From HGM11501 sp045123995 (lineage in GTDB: Bacteria > Bacillota > Clostridia > CAKSNL01 > HGM11501), in the NCBI GenBank assembly GCA_045123995.1, contig JBGVKY010000012.1:77788-141787 (forward strand): a DNA stretch of 64,000 nt. The letters are read 5' to 3'. This document shows positions 15,960-23,834 of the stretch, one piece after another. The first letter of the stretch is position 1. Each line of letters starts with the position of its first letter. Below the pieces are notes generated by a model. That model was not told where the DNA came from. It was given only the letters and a program-made list of their open reading frames with translations, and ran no database searches. Position numbers and translations under genes: made by a program.

Positions 15960-16856
15960 ATGAAAAAAATTGTTTCATTACTTATTATTTTAAGTCTTGT
16001 TTTAAGCCTTACCGCATGCATCGGGGACAGAGAAAAGCACGTTTTATATTTTGTCGGAGCCGACGGTAATAGCTTTACGGAAGAGAAAGTAGTTATAGAT
16101 AAAACCGATTCTCTGGAAAAAACCGCAAGGCTTATTACAGAGGCCTTGCTTAAAGGACCAAAAAAAGCCGAAAACATTAGGGTTATCCCGGAAAACACAG
16201 GTCTTATTGGATTAAGAATAGAAGATAATGTGGCGCTGGTTAACCTTTCACAAGATTTTGAAAAAACGAAAAACGACGCCCAGAGACTTCTTTCCATCTA
16301 TTCTGTGGTAAATACACTTTGCATTCTTGAAGGTGTAAATTCTGTTAAAATTTCGGTAAACGGAAGAGGTATAAAATATAGCTCAGGGGACGAGGAAATA
16401 GGAGCTCTTTCCATGAATAATGTTATAACCGCCGATGAAATAGGGCGGAATATGACCGTGGTTCTGGAACTTTATTTTGCATCAGAGGACAAAAAAGACT
16501 TAAAAAGAGAAAAACGAATTGTAGATATAAAGGACAACGAAACATTGGAAAAAACGGCAATTGACCAGCTTTTGAAAGGCTCTTTGGAGAAAGGGAATAA
16601 GAATTTATTGCCTCCTTTGGTAAGACTCTTATCGGTTGAAACCAAAGACAGACTCTGCTATGTTAATTTTTCCGAGGAGTTTTTGTCAATAACAGAAAAC
16701 GACGGCGCTCTTTCAATCTACTCGGTGGTGAATACTCTTACAAGTCTGCCTGAAATAAGTGCAGTACAGATTTTTATAAACGGAGAAAAGACCGAAAAAG
16801 CAGGAGGCATTACTATATCATCCCCACTTGCATATAACGCTTCTTTAGTAAATTAG
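15960..16856 (+). CDS. gerM: GerMN-domain lipoprotein (GerM-like)
   Basis: A 298-residue lipoprotein. The signal peptide ends in a lipobox around LSLTAC, giving a lipidated Cys near residue 20. Two GerMN domains follow: residues ~55-145 (ITEALLKGPKKAENI, then SIYSVVNTL and VKISVNG) and ~195-285 (IDQLLKGSLEKGNKNLLPP, then SIYSVVNTLTSLPEISAVQIFING). GerM is needed for sporulation and germination in Bacillus and interacts with the engulfment channel. Here the gene follows a two-component system directly, so it may be part of an envelope-sensing operon rather than strictly sporulation-specific (inference). Confidence 0.9.
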   Translation: MKKIVSLLIILSLVLSLTACIGDREKHVLYFVGADGNSFTEEKVVIDKTDSLEKTARLITEALLKGPKKAENIRVIPENTGLIGLRIEDNVALVNLSQDFEKTKNDAQRLLSIYSVVNTLCILEGVNSVKISVNGRGIKYSSGDEEIGALSMNNVITADEIGRNMTVVLELYFASEDKKDLKREKRIVDIKDNETLEKTAIDQLLKGSLEKGNKNLLPPLVRLLSVETKDRLCYVNFSEEFLSITENDGALSIYSVVNTLTSLPEISAVQIFINGEKTEKAGGITISSPLAYNASLVN

Positions 16857-16915
16857 CATAAGGTACAACCTTACCTGAATATCTTACTTAAAAAGATGTT
16901 CGGAGGGAAAATGTT

Positions 16916-17599
16916 TTGTTTTATATCCTTTATACTTTAATTCAGAAGATTTTTATGCTGGGGCATATCCAGAACGGAAGCTTTCCAAAGCCCCTTTCAG
17001 AAAAGGAAGAAGCATATCTTTTAGAGAAGTATGAAAAAGAAAATGACCAGGAAGCGAAAAATAAACTTATTGAGCATAATTTAAGGCTTGTAGCTCATAT
17101 AGTGAAAAAATATGCAACCACGCCTGAGGAATCTGACGATTTGCTGTCTATTGGTACAATCGGACTGATAAAGGGAATAAATACCTTTACAAAGGACAAA
17201 AAGACCAGGCTTTCAACCTATGTGGCGAAATGTATACACAACGAAATTTTAATGGTTTTAAGGGGGAAAAAGCATTCTGTTCCCGAGGTATCATTATCCG
17301 AGACCATAGGAAGCGATAAGGAGGGTAACGAGGTCACTTTAATGGATATACTTCCCTCAGAGGAAGAAGAAATATCAGAGCAATATGAAAAAAAGATTAA
17401 AATAAAAAAGCTTTATGAAGGAATTAAAAATTCTTTAGAAGAAAGAGAAAGAATAATTGTGGAAATGCGCTACGGTCTTAAAGACGGAAAATGTATTCCT
17501 CAGAGGAAAATAGCAAAGATGCTTGGAATTTCCCGTTCATATGTATCAAGAATAGAAAAAAAGGCTGTGGAAAAGCTTAAAGAGAGTATAGAAAAATAA
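16916..17599 (+). CDS. sigK: Sporulation sigma factor SigK, uninterrupted, with pro-sequence
   Basis: A 227-residue late mother-cell sigma factor. Region 2 reads NLRLVAHIVKKYATTPEESDDLLSIGTIGLIKG; region 4 ends with an HTH QRKIAKMLGISRSYVSRIEKKA. The gene is intact, not split by a skin-type prophage. The start is TTG 16916, behind CGGAGGGAAA. It gives a hydrophobic leader of about 16 residues before HIQNGSFPKPL, which aligns with the mature N-terminus of Bacillus SigK, so a pro-sequence cleaved by a SpoIVFB-like protease is likely. An internal ATG at 16955 could make an unprocessed form. Downstream genes are not sporulation genes. Confidence 0.93.
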   Translation: MFYILYTLIQKIFMLGHIQNGSFPKPLSEKEEAYLLEKYEKENDQEAKNKLIEHNLRLVAHIVKKYATTPEESDDLLSIGTIGLIKGINTFTKDKKTRLSTYVAKCIHNEILMVLRGKKHSVPEVSLSETIGSDKEGNEVTLMDILPSEEEEISEQYEKKIKIKKLYEGIKNSLEERERIIVEMRYGLKDGKCIPQRKIAKMLGISRSYVSRIEKKAVEKLKESIEK

Positions 17600-17638
17600 A
17601 TAATATTCGTAAAATATAGTTTTTATTGTAAAAAGCTA

Positions 17639-17667
17639 TTGATTTTTTACATAAGATAGCATATACT
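17639..17667 (+). promoter_or_regulatory. Sigma-A promoter for acpP-rnc
   Basis: TTGATT (17639-17644), 17 bp, TATACT (17662-17667), 27 bp before the acpP start. Confidence 0.6.
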
Positions 17668-17693
17668 ATTGAAAAAACGAAAGGAAGAAGATT

Positions 17694-17915
17694 ATGGAAT
17701 TTGAAAAAATAAGAGACATTATTGCAGAACAGTTCGGAATTGATGCTGAGTCAATTACAGAGGAAACTCCTTTCAAGGAGCTTGGAGATTCCATGGACTT
17801 AATCGAGCTTATTATGGCTTTGGAAGAAGAATTTGACATGGAAATTGAAGATGAAGATGCAAATAAGATTAAAACTGTGGGAGATGCCGCAGAATATATA
17901 GTACAAAATTCTTAA
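17694..17915 (+). CDS. acpP: Acyl carrier protein
   Basis: A 73-residue acidic carrier protein for fatty acid synthesis. The 4'-phosphopantetheine attachment serine sits in LGDSMDLIELIM (about residue 34), the expected place, and helix III is normal. The length is typical. ATG 17694 follows GGAAGAAG. In many Firmicutes acpP lies between fabD/fabG and rnc; here the link to rnc (37 bp downstream) is kept but the fab and plsX genes are absent upstream. Confidence 0.95.
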   Translation: MEFEKIRDIIAEQFGIDAESITEETPFKELGDSMDLIELIMALEEEFDMEIEDEDANKIKTVGDAAEYIVQNS

Positions 17916-17952
17916 GTGCCTTAAAAAGGAGCACTTAAAGCGAGGGATAAAG

Positions 17953-18621
17953 ATGAACGGTTTTTATAAAGCCGTAGGATATACTTTTAAAAATGAGCTT
18001 CTTGCAAAAGAAGCTCTTACTCATAGCTCTTATGCAAATGAGTATAATGTGAGAAGCTATGAAAGACTGGAATTTTTAGGAGATTCCATTCTTTCTTTAG
18101 TGATTTCTGATTATCTTTACAAAAACTATCCCGAAAAGCCGGAGGGAGAGCTTACCAAGGTGCGTGCAGCATCGGTTTGTGAGCGATCCCTTTTTGAAGT
18201 TGCAAAAAAACTTTCTTTAGGACAGTTTCTCTTTCTTAATAAAGGAGAGGAAGCAACAGGAGGCAGGGAAAGAATTTCCATTCTTGCAGATATTGTGGAA
18301 GCGACTATTGCCGCAATATTTTTGGATTCTGACCTTTCAACTGCCAGGGAGTGGATAATTAAGAATTTAATGTTCGTTATTGATAAGGCTGTTGCAGGAA
18401 AGGCATTTAAGGATTATAAAACAGAGCTTCAGGAACTGGCACAGAGCGGGGCAACGGAAAAAATATCATACAGACTTGTGAACGAAACAGGTCCTGCACA
18501 TTCAAAGAGCTTTGAATGTGAAGTTTTAAGCGGAGATAAGGTAATAGGAAGTGGAATTGCCGGCTCCAAAAAGGAAGCGGAGCAGCTGGCGGCCAAAGCA
18601 GCATTGGAGGCTCTTATATGA
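17953..18621 (+). CDS. rnc: Ribonuclease III
   Basis: A 222-residue double-strand-specific endoribonuclease that processes rRNA precursors and structured RNAs. The RNase III signature ERLEFLGDSILSLVISDYLY carries the first catalytic acidic cluster, and ILADIVEATIAAIFLD the second (Asp/Glu). The C-terminal ~70 residues form a double-stranded RNA-binding domain (DYKTELQELAQSG through GSKKEAEQLAAKAALEALI). Its stop overlaps the radical SAM start by ATGA, so translation is coupled. Confidence 0.96.
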   Translation: MNGFYKAVGYTFKNELLAKEALTHSSYANEYNVRSYERLEFLGDSILSLVISDYLYKNYPEKPEGELTKVRAASVCERSLFEVAKKLSLGQFLFLNKGEEATGGRERISILADIVEATIAAIFLDSDLSTAREWIIKNLMFVIDKAVAGKAFKDYKTELQELAQSGATEKISYRLVNETGPAHSKSFECEVLSGDKVIGSGIAGSKKEAEQLAAKAALEALI

Positions 18622-19616
18622 AAAGGGCTAATATTCCTATTTTTGTGTCGCATTTAGGCTGTCCCAATGACTGTGTTTTTTGCAATCAGCGAAAAATTAC
18701 CGGGCACAGCGGATATGTGACAGGAAAGGATGTAGAAGAAACTGTCAGAACCTGGCTTTCTTATATAAAAGGTCAGGCGGAAATAGCTTTTTTTGGTGGT
18801 AGCTTTACAGGTATTGACGAAGATATCCAAAATGAGCTTCTTAAGGCCGCAGAAAAATTTATTGACGGAGAAAAAATAACAGGCATCCGCCTTTCTACAA
18901 GACCCGATTATATTAACGGAGATATTATAGAAAATCTTTTAAGACATAAGGTGAGTACGGTGGAATTGGGAGCACAGTCCACAAGCGATGAGGTCTTAAC
19001 TGCATCAAAAAGAGGTCATAGTGCAAAGGATATAGAAAATGCTTCAAAGCTTATAAATGAAAGCGGAATAAATTTAGGTCTTCAGATGATGACTCATCTG
19101 CCTTTGTCAAATGACGATAAGGATATAAAAACCTGCCATGATTTTATAAAAATGAAACCAAAGGAGGTAAGGATTTATCCAACTTTGGTTTTGGAGGATA
19201 CCTGCCTTTTTGAAATGTATAAAAAAGGGGAATATAAACCCCAGACATTGGAAGAGGCAGTTGAATTAACTGCAGTTTTAACCGATGAATTTGAAAATGC
19301 GGAAATTTCCGTAATAAGAACGGGACTTCAACCTTCTGACAGTCTTACCAAAGGCTTCGTTGCAGGGCCTTTTCATCCATCATTCGGAGAAATGGCTCAA
19401 AGCAGGCTCATATTAAAAAGAATATTTTCCTATATAGACGAAAAAAAGCCCGACTTTTTGAACATCTACGCAGAGGAAAGGCTTTTGTCAAAGCTTTTGG
19501 GACAGAAACGGTGCAATATAATAAAAATTGATGAAAAAATGAATCACGCCTTTAAGATTACTTTTACAGCCTATGGTACGGGAATAAGGGTGGAGAATAA
19601 AAAAATATACGGCTGA
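18618..19616 (+). CDS. Radical SAM protein, Elp3/YhcC-like
   Basis: A 332-residue radical SAM enzyme. The 4Fe-4S cysteines are in GCPNDCVFCNQRK (C15, C19, C22), followed by FFGGSFTGI for SAM binding and TRPDYI. This group is regularly found next to rnc in Clostridia and resembles the Elp3/YhcC SAM domain, including the VELGAQSTSDEVL and RTGLQPSD blocks, but lacks the acetyltransferase domain. The substrate is unknown; tRNA modification is a reasonable guess only. Translation is coupled to rnc by a 4-bp overlap. Confidence 0.88.
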   Translation: MKRANIPIFVSHLGCPNDCVFCNQRKITGHSGYVTGKDVEETVRTWLSYIKGQAEIAFFGGSFTGIDEDIQNELLKAAEKFIDGEKITGIRLSTRPDYINGDIIENLLRHKVSTVELGAQSTSDEVLTASKRGHSAKDIENASKLINESGINLGLQMMTHLPLSNDDKDIKTCHDFIKMKPKEVRIYPTLVLEDTCLFEMYKKGEYKPQTLEEAVELTAVLTDEFENAEISVIRTGLQPSDSLTKGFVAGPFHPSFGEMAQSRLILKRIFSYIDEKKPDFLNIYAEERLLSKLLGQKRCNIIKIDEKMNHAFKITFTAYGTGIRVENKKIYG

Positions 19617-19663
19617 AAGACAGGGGTGATTTTACGGACAGCTTAATACTTTCTTTTAATCTG

Positions 19664-20596
19664 GTGTTTCCCATATTTGTACTTCTGTTTTTGGGCTTTA
19701 TAATAAGAAGAATAAAGATGGTTGATGCTTCAGCGGTTAAAATGTTAAACAAGCTTGTTTTTACCATATTTTTGCCGCTTAGCATTTTCAAAAACGTGTA
19801 CGAGTCGAAAGTTTCTGAGGTTTTTGATGTTAAACTCATTACATACGGAGTTATAAGTGTGACTTTCTGCTTTGCCCTCATGGTAGTTCTGGCTTTGGCT
19901 TTTGTTAAAAAGAAAGAAAGCAGGGGAGTTTTAATACAGGGTGTTTTCAGAAGCAACTTTCTTATATTCGGAATTCCCGTGGCAGAAAGTCTTTTTGCCG
20001 ACGGCTCTCTTTCAGGCAAGGCAGCGGTAGTAATTGCGGTTATTGTCCCGGTTTATAATGTTCTTGCGGTAATAACCCTTGAAAGCTTAAGCGGGAAAAA
20101 GGCGGATTTTAAAAAGGTTATTTTCAATATAGCTAAAAATCCCCTTATTATAAGCTCACTTTGCGGATTTTTAGCTGTGGCTCTAAAAGGAGTGGATATT
20201 TTTATTCCCGCACCCCTTTACAGTGCAGTAAAGTCTCTTTCCGGCATAGCAACGCCTCTTGCTCTGGTGGCTCTTGGAGCAAGCCTCAATTTTTCGACGA
20301 TCAAGGGTAATTTAGCCTATATAATCTGGGGCATAAGCGGAAAACTGGTGCTAGCACCTCTTTTGTTTTTTGCCGTAGCAATTTTACTGGGATTTCGGGA
20401 CAGGGAGCTTGCCATTCTTTTGGCAATGCACGCATCTCCTGCGGCGGTTTCAAGCTACACCATGGCACAGCAAATGGGTGCAGATGAGGACCTGGCAGGG
20501 CAGATGGTGGTTTTCGGCACGGCGATTTCAATTATAACCGTGTTTTTGTGGGTCAGCGTACTTACATACTTCGGGTTTATAAATCCCGTGATATAG
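19664..20596 (+). CDS. AEC-family (auxin efflux carrier-type) transporter
   Basis: A membrane transporter of about 310-320 residues with ten predicted helices in two inverted halves, each containing the broken helix of the AEC/BASS fold. It begins VFPIFVLLFLGFIIRR and includes SNFLIFGIPVAESLF and LALVALGASLNF. AEC members export or import organic acids and related metabolites. The coordinate given uses GTG 19664, but the reading frame and family alignment extend to an ACG at 19634 behind AGGGGTGA, giving the usual N-terminus TDSLILSFNL; see the finding. It lies 47 bp after the radical SAM gene in the same operon. Confidence 0.85.
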   Translation: MFPIFVLLFLGFIIRRIKMVDASAVKMLNKLVFTIFLPLSIFKNVYESKVSEVFDVKLITYGVISVTFCFALMVVLALAFVKKKESRGVLIQGVFRSNFLIFGIPVAESLFADGSLSGKAAVVIAVIVPVYNVLAVITLESLSGKKADFKKVIFNIAKNPLIISSLCGFLAVALKGVDIFIPAPLYSAVKSLSGIATPLALVALGASLNFSTIKGNLAYIIWGISGKLVLAPLLFFAVAILLGFRDRELAILLAMHASPAAVSSYTMAQQMGADEDLAGQMVVFGTAISIITVFLWVSVLTYFGFINPVI

Positions 20597-20605
20597 GGAG
20601 GAATT

Positions 20606-20755
20606 ATGAAAAAGAGAATTTTGGCCATAATAGGTCTTATTGCATATATTGCTTTTATAATATGGTTCACGGTTAAGGATTTACCAGATAAGGAAGAATT
20701 TAAAAAGAAAATGGAAGAAAAAAATCAGGTGCTTACGGAAAACATAATGGAATAG
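20606..20755 (+). CDS. Small single-span membrane protein (49 aa)
   Basis: A 49-codon reading frame with GGGAGGAATT directly upstream. It encodes one hydrophobic helix (about residues 5-21, rich in Ile/Leu/Ala) and then a highly charged Lys/Glu tail. It follows the AEC gene by 9 bp and is probably cotranscribed. The TAG stop is followed in frame by 11 more sense codons and a TAA. No family recognised; it may assist the neighbouring transporter (guess). Confidence 0.55.
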   Translation: MKKRILAIIGLIAYIAFIIWFTVKDLPDKEEFKKKMEEKNQVLTENIME

Positions 20756-20815
20756 ACTAAAAAATACGGTGTTAAGCCCGAACAACAGTAAAAAATGTTT
20801 TGTTTTCCCCATCTA

Positions 20816-20844
20816 TTGAAGAGTATTTAAATTGGTGGTATAAT
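20816..20844 (+). promoter_or_regulatory. Sigma-A promoter of the YitT gene
   Basis: TTGAAG (20816-20821), 17 bp, TATAAT (20839-20844). Confidence 0.7.
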
Positions 20845-20848
20845 GTTC

Positions 20849-20877
20849 GGCGGATTTATAATCCGCCAATTTTTTAT
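20849..20877 (+). terminator. Terminator-like hairpin at the 5' end of the YitT mRNA
   Basis: GGCGGATT (20849-20856) and AATCCGCC (20860-20867) form a perfect 8-bp stem followed by AATTTTTTAT. It starts at or near the predicted +1 and ends just before the GGAGAGG ribosome binding site, so it could be an attenuator or a 5'-protective hairpin. Confidence 0.45.
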
Positions 20878-20891
20878 AGGAGAGGATTTTT

Positions 20892-21731
20892 TTGAGAGAA
20901 AAAATAAAGTCTATGTTGATTGTTCTTGCAGGCACATTTTTAACATCCGTTGGAATAGCGCTTTTTTATGTACCCAACAAAGTAGTATCAGGCGGAGTAT
21001 CCGGTCTGGCAACAGTTTTTTACCATGTTTTTTCAATCCCTGCAGGGGTATCTCTTGCCGTGCTCAATGTGATTTTGCTTATATTAGGATTGAAGGTGCT
21101 TGGTAAAAGCTTTATTATAAAAACCATAATCGGGTCATTTATGGTTTCTTTGATGGTAGGACTTCTTGAAAATCTGCCACCGGTTACAAATGATATACTT
21201 CTGGCATCTATAGTTGGTGCATCACTTTACGGCTTTGGCATATCTCTTACTTTTGTGGGAGGAGCATCAACAGGAGGAACGGATATATTAGGAAGAACTC
21301 TTCAGCATTTTTTACCTCACCTTCCCATAGGAAAACTTATTTTAATTGTTGACGCGGTAATTATAGGAATTGCCTTTTTAGTATTCAGAGAGGTGGACAG
21401 AACAATTTACGGTATTATAGCCTTGTTTATTTCCACTTTCGCAATCGACTGGCTCATGAGAAAGCTAAATGTATCAAAGCTTGCATTTGTTGTTACGGAA
21501 AAGGGAGAGGAAATGGCAAAGTTTCTGACAGATAATTCTCCCAGAGGAGTGACCTTAATAGATGTTAAAGGCGGATATACCTTCGAAGATAAATATATGC
21601 TTATCTGTGCCCTTAAGGAAAGGGAAATGCCCCTTTTTGAAGAGAGAGTAAAAAAACTTGATGAAAAGGCTTTTACTATTTTCTCGGAGAGCAGCGAAAT
21701 CATTGGAAACGGATTTTATATATATAGATAA
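20892..21731 (+). CDS. YitT/DUF2179-family membrane protein
   Basis: A 279-residue integral membrane protein. Five or six helices cover residues 5-190 with the YitT pattern IALFYVPNKVVSGGVSGLATV and GGASTGGTDILGR. A C-terminal cytoplasmic DUF2179 domain (about 200-279) contains LTDNSPRGVTLIDVKGGYT and ends FSESSEIIGNGFY. Related proteins have been proposed as small-molecule transporters, but the function is unsettled. The start is TTG 20892 with GGAGAGG 6-7 nt upstream. It is transcribed alone from 20816-20844. Confidence 0.88.
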   Translation: MREKIKSMLIVLAGTFLTSVGIALFYVPNKVVSGGVSGLATVFYHVFSIPAGVSLAVLNVILLILGLKVLGKSFIIKTIIGSFMVSLMVGLLENLPPVTNDILLASIVGASLYGFGISLTFVGGASTGGTDILGRTLQHFLPHLPIGKLILIVDAVIIGIAFLVFREVDRTIYGIIALFISTFAIDWLMRKLNVSKLAFVVTEKGEEMAKFLTDNSPRGVTLIDVKGGYTFEDKYMLICALKEREMPLFEERVKKLDEKAFTIFSESSEIIGNGFYIYR

Positions 21732-21767
21732 ATGTCAAAATAGTGCAAAAATAAGTCAATATAATTA

Positions 21768-21796
21768 TTGAATTGCAAAGGGGGATTTGATATAAT
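21768..21796 (+). promoter_or_regulatory. Sigma-A promoter of the TIM-barrel isomerase
   Basis: TTGAAT (21768-21773), 17 bp, TATAAT (21791-21796). Confidence 0.7.
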
Positions 21797-21826
21797 CAAA
21801 ATGACTTTGATAAAAGGAGTTTTATT

Positions 21827-22663
21827 ATGAAAAAGTATAATGTTGGTCTTCAACTCTACTCTGTGAGAGATGATTTGGCAAAGGATTTTGAAGGAACCTT
21901 GAAGAAAGTCAAGGAAATGGGCTATGATTATGTTGAGTTTGCCGGTTTCTACGGAAAAAGCGTAAAGGAAATCAAAGACATTTTAGCAAAGTATGACTTA
22001 AAGTGCGTATCAGTTCATCAGGGAATGGATCCTTTCTTAAAGGAAGGGAACGAAATTATTGATTACATGGCTGACCTTGGGGTTAAGTATGTTGCAATTC
22101 CCTGGTATGAAAGGGAAAAGCTTGAATACGGCACTCCCGTTTGGGATGAAACCATTTCAAACTTTAAAAAGTACGGTGAGGCATTAAAGGAAAAAGGCAT
22201 GGAAATGATTTATCACAACCATGACTTTGAATTTGATATGATTGACGGAATGACAATTTTCGACAGACTTTACGCTACTTTAGAGGGGACATTGAATCCT
22301 CAGATAGATACCTGCTGGGTATGTTATGCAGGATTTGATCCCGCCCAGTATATAAGAAAATATGCTGATCGCTTAAGCGTGCTTCATCTTAAAGACTTTA
22401 ACTGTAAGGAGCTTGCAGGTGGGCCGGCTTATGCACTTATTGATGCAGACGGTAATGCCGGGGATAAGCCTTCAAAGGCGGATAATGAATTTAAGTTTAG
22501 ACCTCTTGGTATGGGAAGACAGGACTTTGATGCCATCTTAAAGGCGACAGAAGAAACAAAAATTCACACTCTCATTGTGGAGCAGGATGAATCTCACGAT
22601 ATGCCTGCACTTGAAGCTGTAAAGATCAGCAGAGAGTATCTTAAAGAAAAATACGGAATATAA
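21827..22663 (+). CDS. Sugar phosphate isomerase/epimerase (xylose isomerase-like TIM barrel)
   Basis: A 278-residue AP-endonuclease-2/xylose-isomerase-like barrel. Metal ligands are expected from YHNHDFEFD (about residues 127-135), QIDTCWVCYAGFDP (near 163), LHLKDF (near 188) and VEQDES (near 249). It begins with YNVGLQLYSVRDDL, typical of the inosose dehydratase/sugar epimerase group. Reactions in this family include keto-sugar epimerisation and inositol catabolism; the exact substrate cannot be read. It stands alone between a promoter and a terminator. Confidence 0.87.
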   Translation: MKKYNVGLQLYSVRDDLAKDFEGTLKKVKEMGYDYVEFAGFYGKSVKEIKDILAKYDLKCVSVHQGMDPFLKEGNEIIDYMADLGVKYVAIPWYEREKLEYGTPVWDETISNFKKYGEALKEKGMEMIYHNHDFEFDMIDGMTIFDRLYATLEGTLNPQIDTCWVCYAGFDPAQYIRKYADRLSVLHLKDFNCKELAGGPAYALIDADGNAGDKPSKADNEFKFRPLGMGRQDFDAILKATEETKIHTLIVEQDESHDMPALEAVKISREYLKEKYGI

Positions 22664-22667
22664 AAAT

Positions 22668-22699
22668 AAAACCGGGGTGACGTAATCACCTCGGTTTTT
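22668..22699 (+). terminator. Intrinsic terminator
   Basis: AAACCG-GGTGA pairs with TCACC-CGGTTT, followed by TTT. Confidence 0.85.
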
Positions 22700-22766
22700 A
22701 TTTATTGATTGTGCAAGGTGCACAAAAATATTTAAAAGGTTTAGTGCATTTCTACTAAATTTGGTA

Positions 22767-22795
22767 TTGAAAAAATTGACAGACAGTGCTATAAT
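22767..22795 (+). promoter_or_regulatory. Promoter of a candidate small RNA
   Basis: TTGAAA (22767-22772), 17 bp, TATAAT (22790-22795). No open reading frame with a ribosome binding site follows before the terminator at 22837. Confidence 0.55.
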
Positions 22796-22800
22796 ATGCT

Positions 22801-22877
22801 TGTAGCAAGTTAATACATATTTTTATTTCCCTCCTTAAGCATCGTATTTGCCAGAATACGGTGCTTTTCTTTTTTTA
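22801..22877 (+). ncRNA. Candidate small RNA with anti-Shine-Dalgarno tract
   Basis: About 75 nt lie between the promoter above and a strong terminator: AAGCATCGTATT (22837-22848) pairs over 12 bp with AATACGGTGCTT (22855-22866), then a T run. The single-stranded 5' part carries TTTCCCTCCTT (22826-22836), complementary to AAGGAGG ribosome binding sites. The isomerase upstream already has its own terminator, so this is a separate transcript. No known RNA family assigned. Confidence 0.5.
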
Positions 22878-22913
22878 AATCATAAGACTGTGTATTTGGA
22901 GGGATTACTATTT

Positions 22914-23834
22914 CTATTTTAAAAATCCATTTACTATCTGTTCTTCTGCTTCTGCCTCTGTCAAACCTAAAGTCATGAGCTTTACAAGCTGTTCGCCGGC
23001 AATTTTGCCGATTGCCGCCTCGTGAATTAAGGAGGCATCAATGTTATTCGCCGTAAGTGACGGAACTGCCACAACCCTGGCGTTATCCATTATAATGGCG
23101 TCGCATTCGGTGTGACCTGTACAGGGACCGTTTCCTATAATTTCGGAGTCAAACTTCTGATAGGAATTGTCCTTTGCAACGGAACGGGAAACCACGTCGG
23201 CAGAAGCACCCTCGCCGTTTAATTCAACTACATAGTCGCTTATTGCAGTCTGCTCTCCGTGAGTCATTAAACGTTCCCTAACCAAAAGGCGTGAACCGGA
23301 GGCCATTTTAACAGTAGTTTTTCTTACTGTGGAGTCAACGCCTTTAATCTGCACCATTTCCATTTCAAGCAATGAGCCTTCCTCCATGGTAACTTCGGTG
23401 GTGGGATTGAATATATTCTTTCCGTTACCGTCACCTTCGCCGTAGTGTTTTTCAACGTATTTTACGTGAGCGTTTTTGGAGATGAAAAAGCGGTGAATTC
23501 CGTCATGAGAGGAGTCCTGGTTTCCGCAGTTATGAATTCCGCAGCCTGCGATAATAACAACGTCAGAATCCTCACCCACAATAAAGTCATTATATACGGT
23601 TTCCTTGATTCCGCTTTCGCTTAAAATTACGGGGATATGGACACTTTCTTTTTTTGTGCCGGGTTTTATTATTATGTCTATTCCGCTTACATCGGTTTTA
23701 TTTATAATGTCGATGTTTGCGGTGGTATTTCTTGATTCCAACGAACCGTTGGATCTTATGTTATAAGCACCCTCCGGGATATCATGCAAATCTGCCACTT
23801 CACGGAGAAGATTTTTCTTTATAGCGTCAAGCAT
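22914..23834 (-). CDS. sufB: SufB/SufD-like Fe-S cluster scaffold (SmsB-type)
   Basis: A 306-residue SufB/D-family protein, shorter than classical SufB (about 470 residues) and lacking its N-terminal region. It keeps the right-handed beta-helix core and C-terminal residues: GPCTGHTECDAIIMDNARVVAVPSL (the conserved cysteine) and LIHEAAIGKIAGEQL (the conserved His/Glu region). With only SufC beside it, this matches the minimal two-gene SUF (SMS) system of anaerobes, in which one short SufB-like protein forms the complex with SufC. It overlaps sufC by 8 bp. Confidence 0.88.
   Translation of the reverse strand: MLDAIKKNLLREVADLHDIPEGAYNIRSNGSLESRNTTANIDIINKTDVSGIDIIIKPGTKKESVHIPVILSESGIKETVYNDFIVGEDSDVVIIAGCGIHNCGNQDSSHDGIHRFFISKNAHVKYVEKHYGEGDGNGKNIFNPTTEVTMEEGSLLEMEMVQIKGVDSTVRKTTVKMASGSRLLVRERLMTHGEQTAISDYVVELNGEGASADVVSRSVAKDNSYQKFDSEIIGNGPCTGHTECDAIIMDNARVVAVPSLTANNIDASLIHEAAIGKIAGEQLVKLMTLGLTEAEAEEQIVNGFLK

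Noticed and set aside
20753..20755. Pyrrolysine-type readthrough at the TAG of the 49-codon gene
   Set aside because: No pyrrolysine-related gene or downstream element is visible; a simple stop or nonsense change is more likely.
22776..22795. TTGACA at 22776 as the -35 of the small RNA promoter
   Set aside because: It is only 8 bp from the TATAAT; TTGAAA at 22767 has the correct 17-bp spacing.
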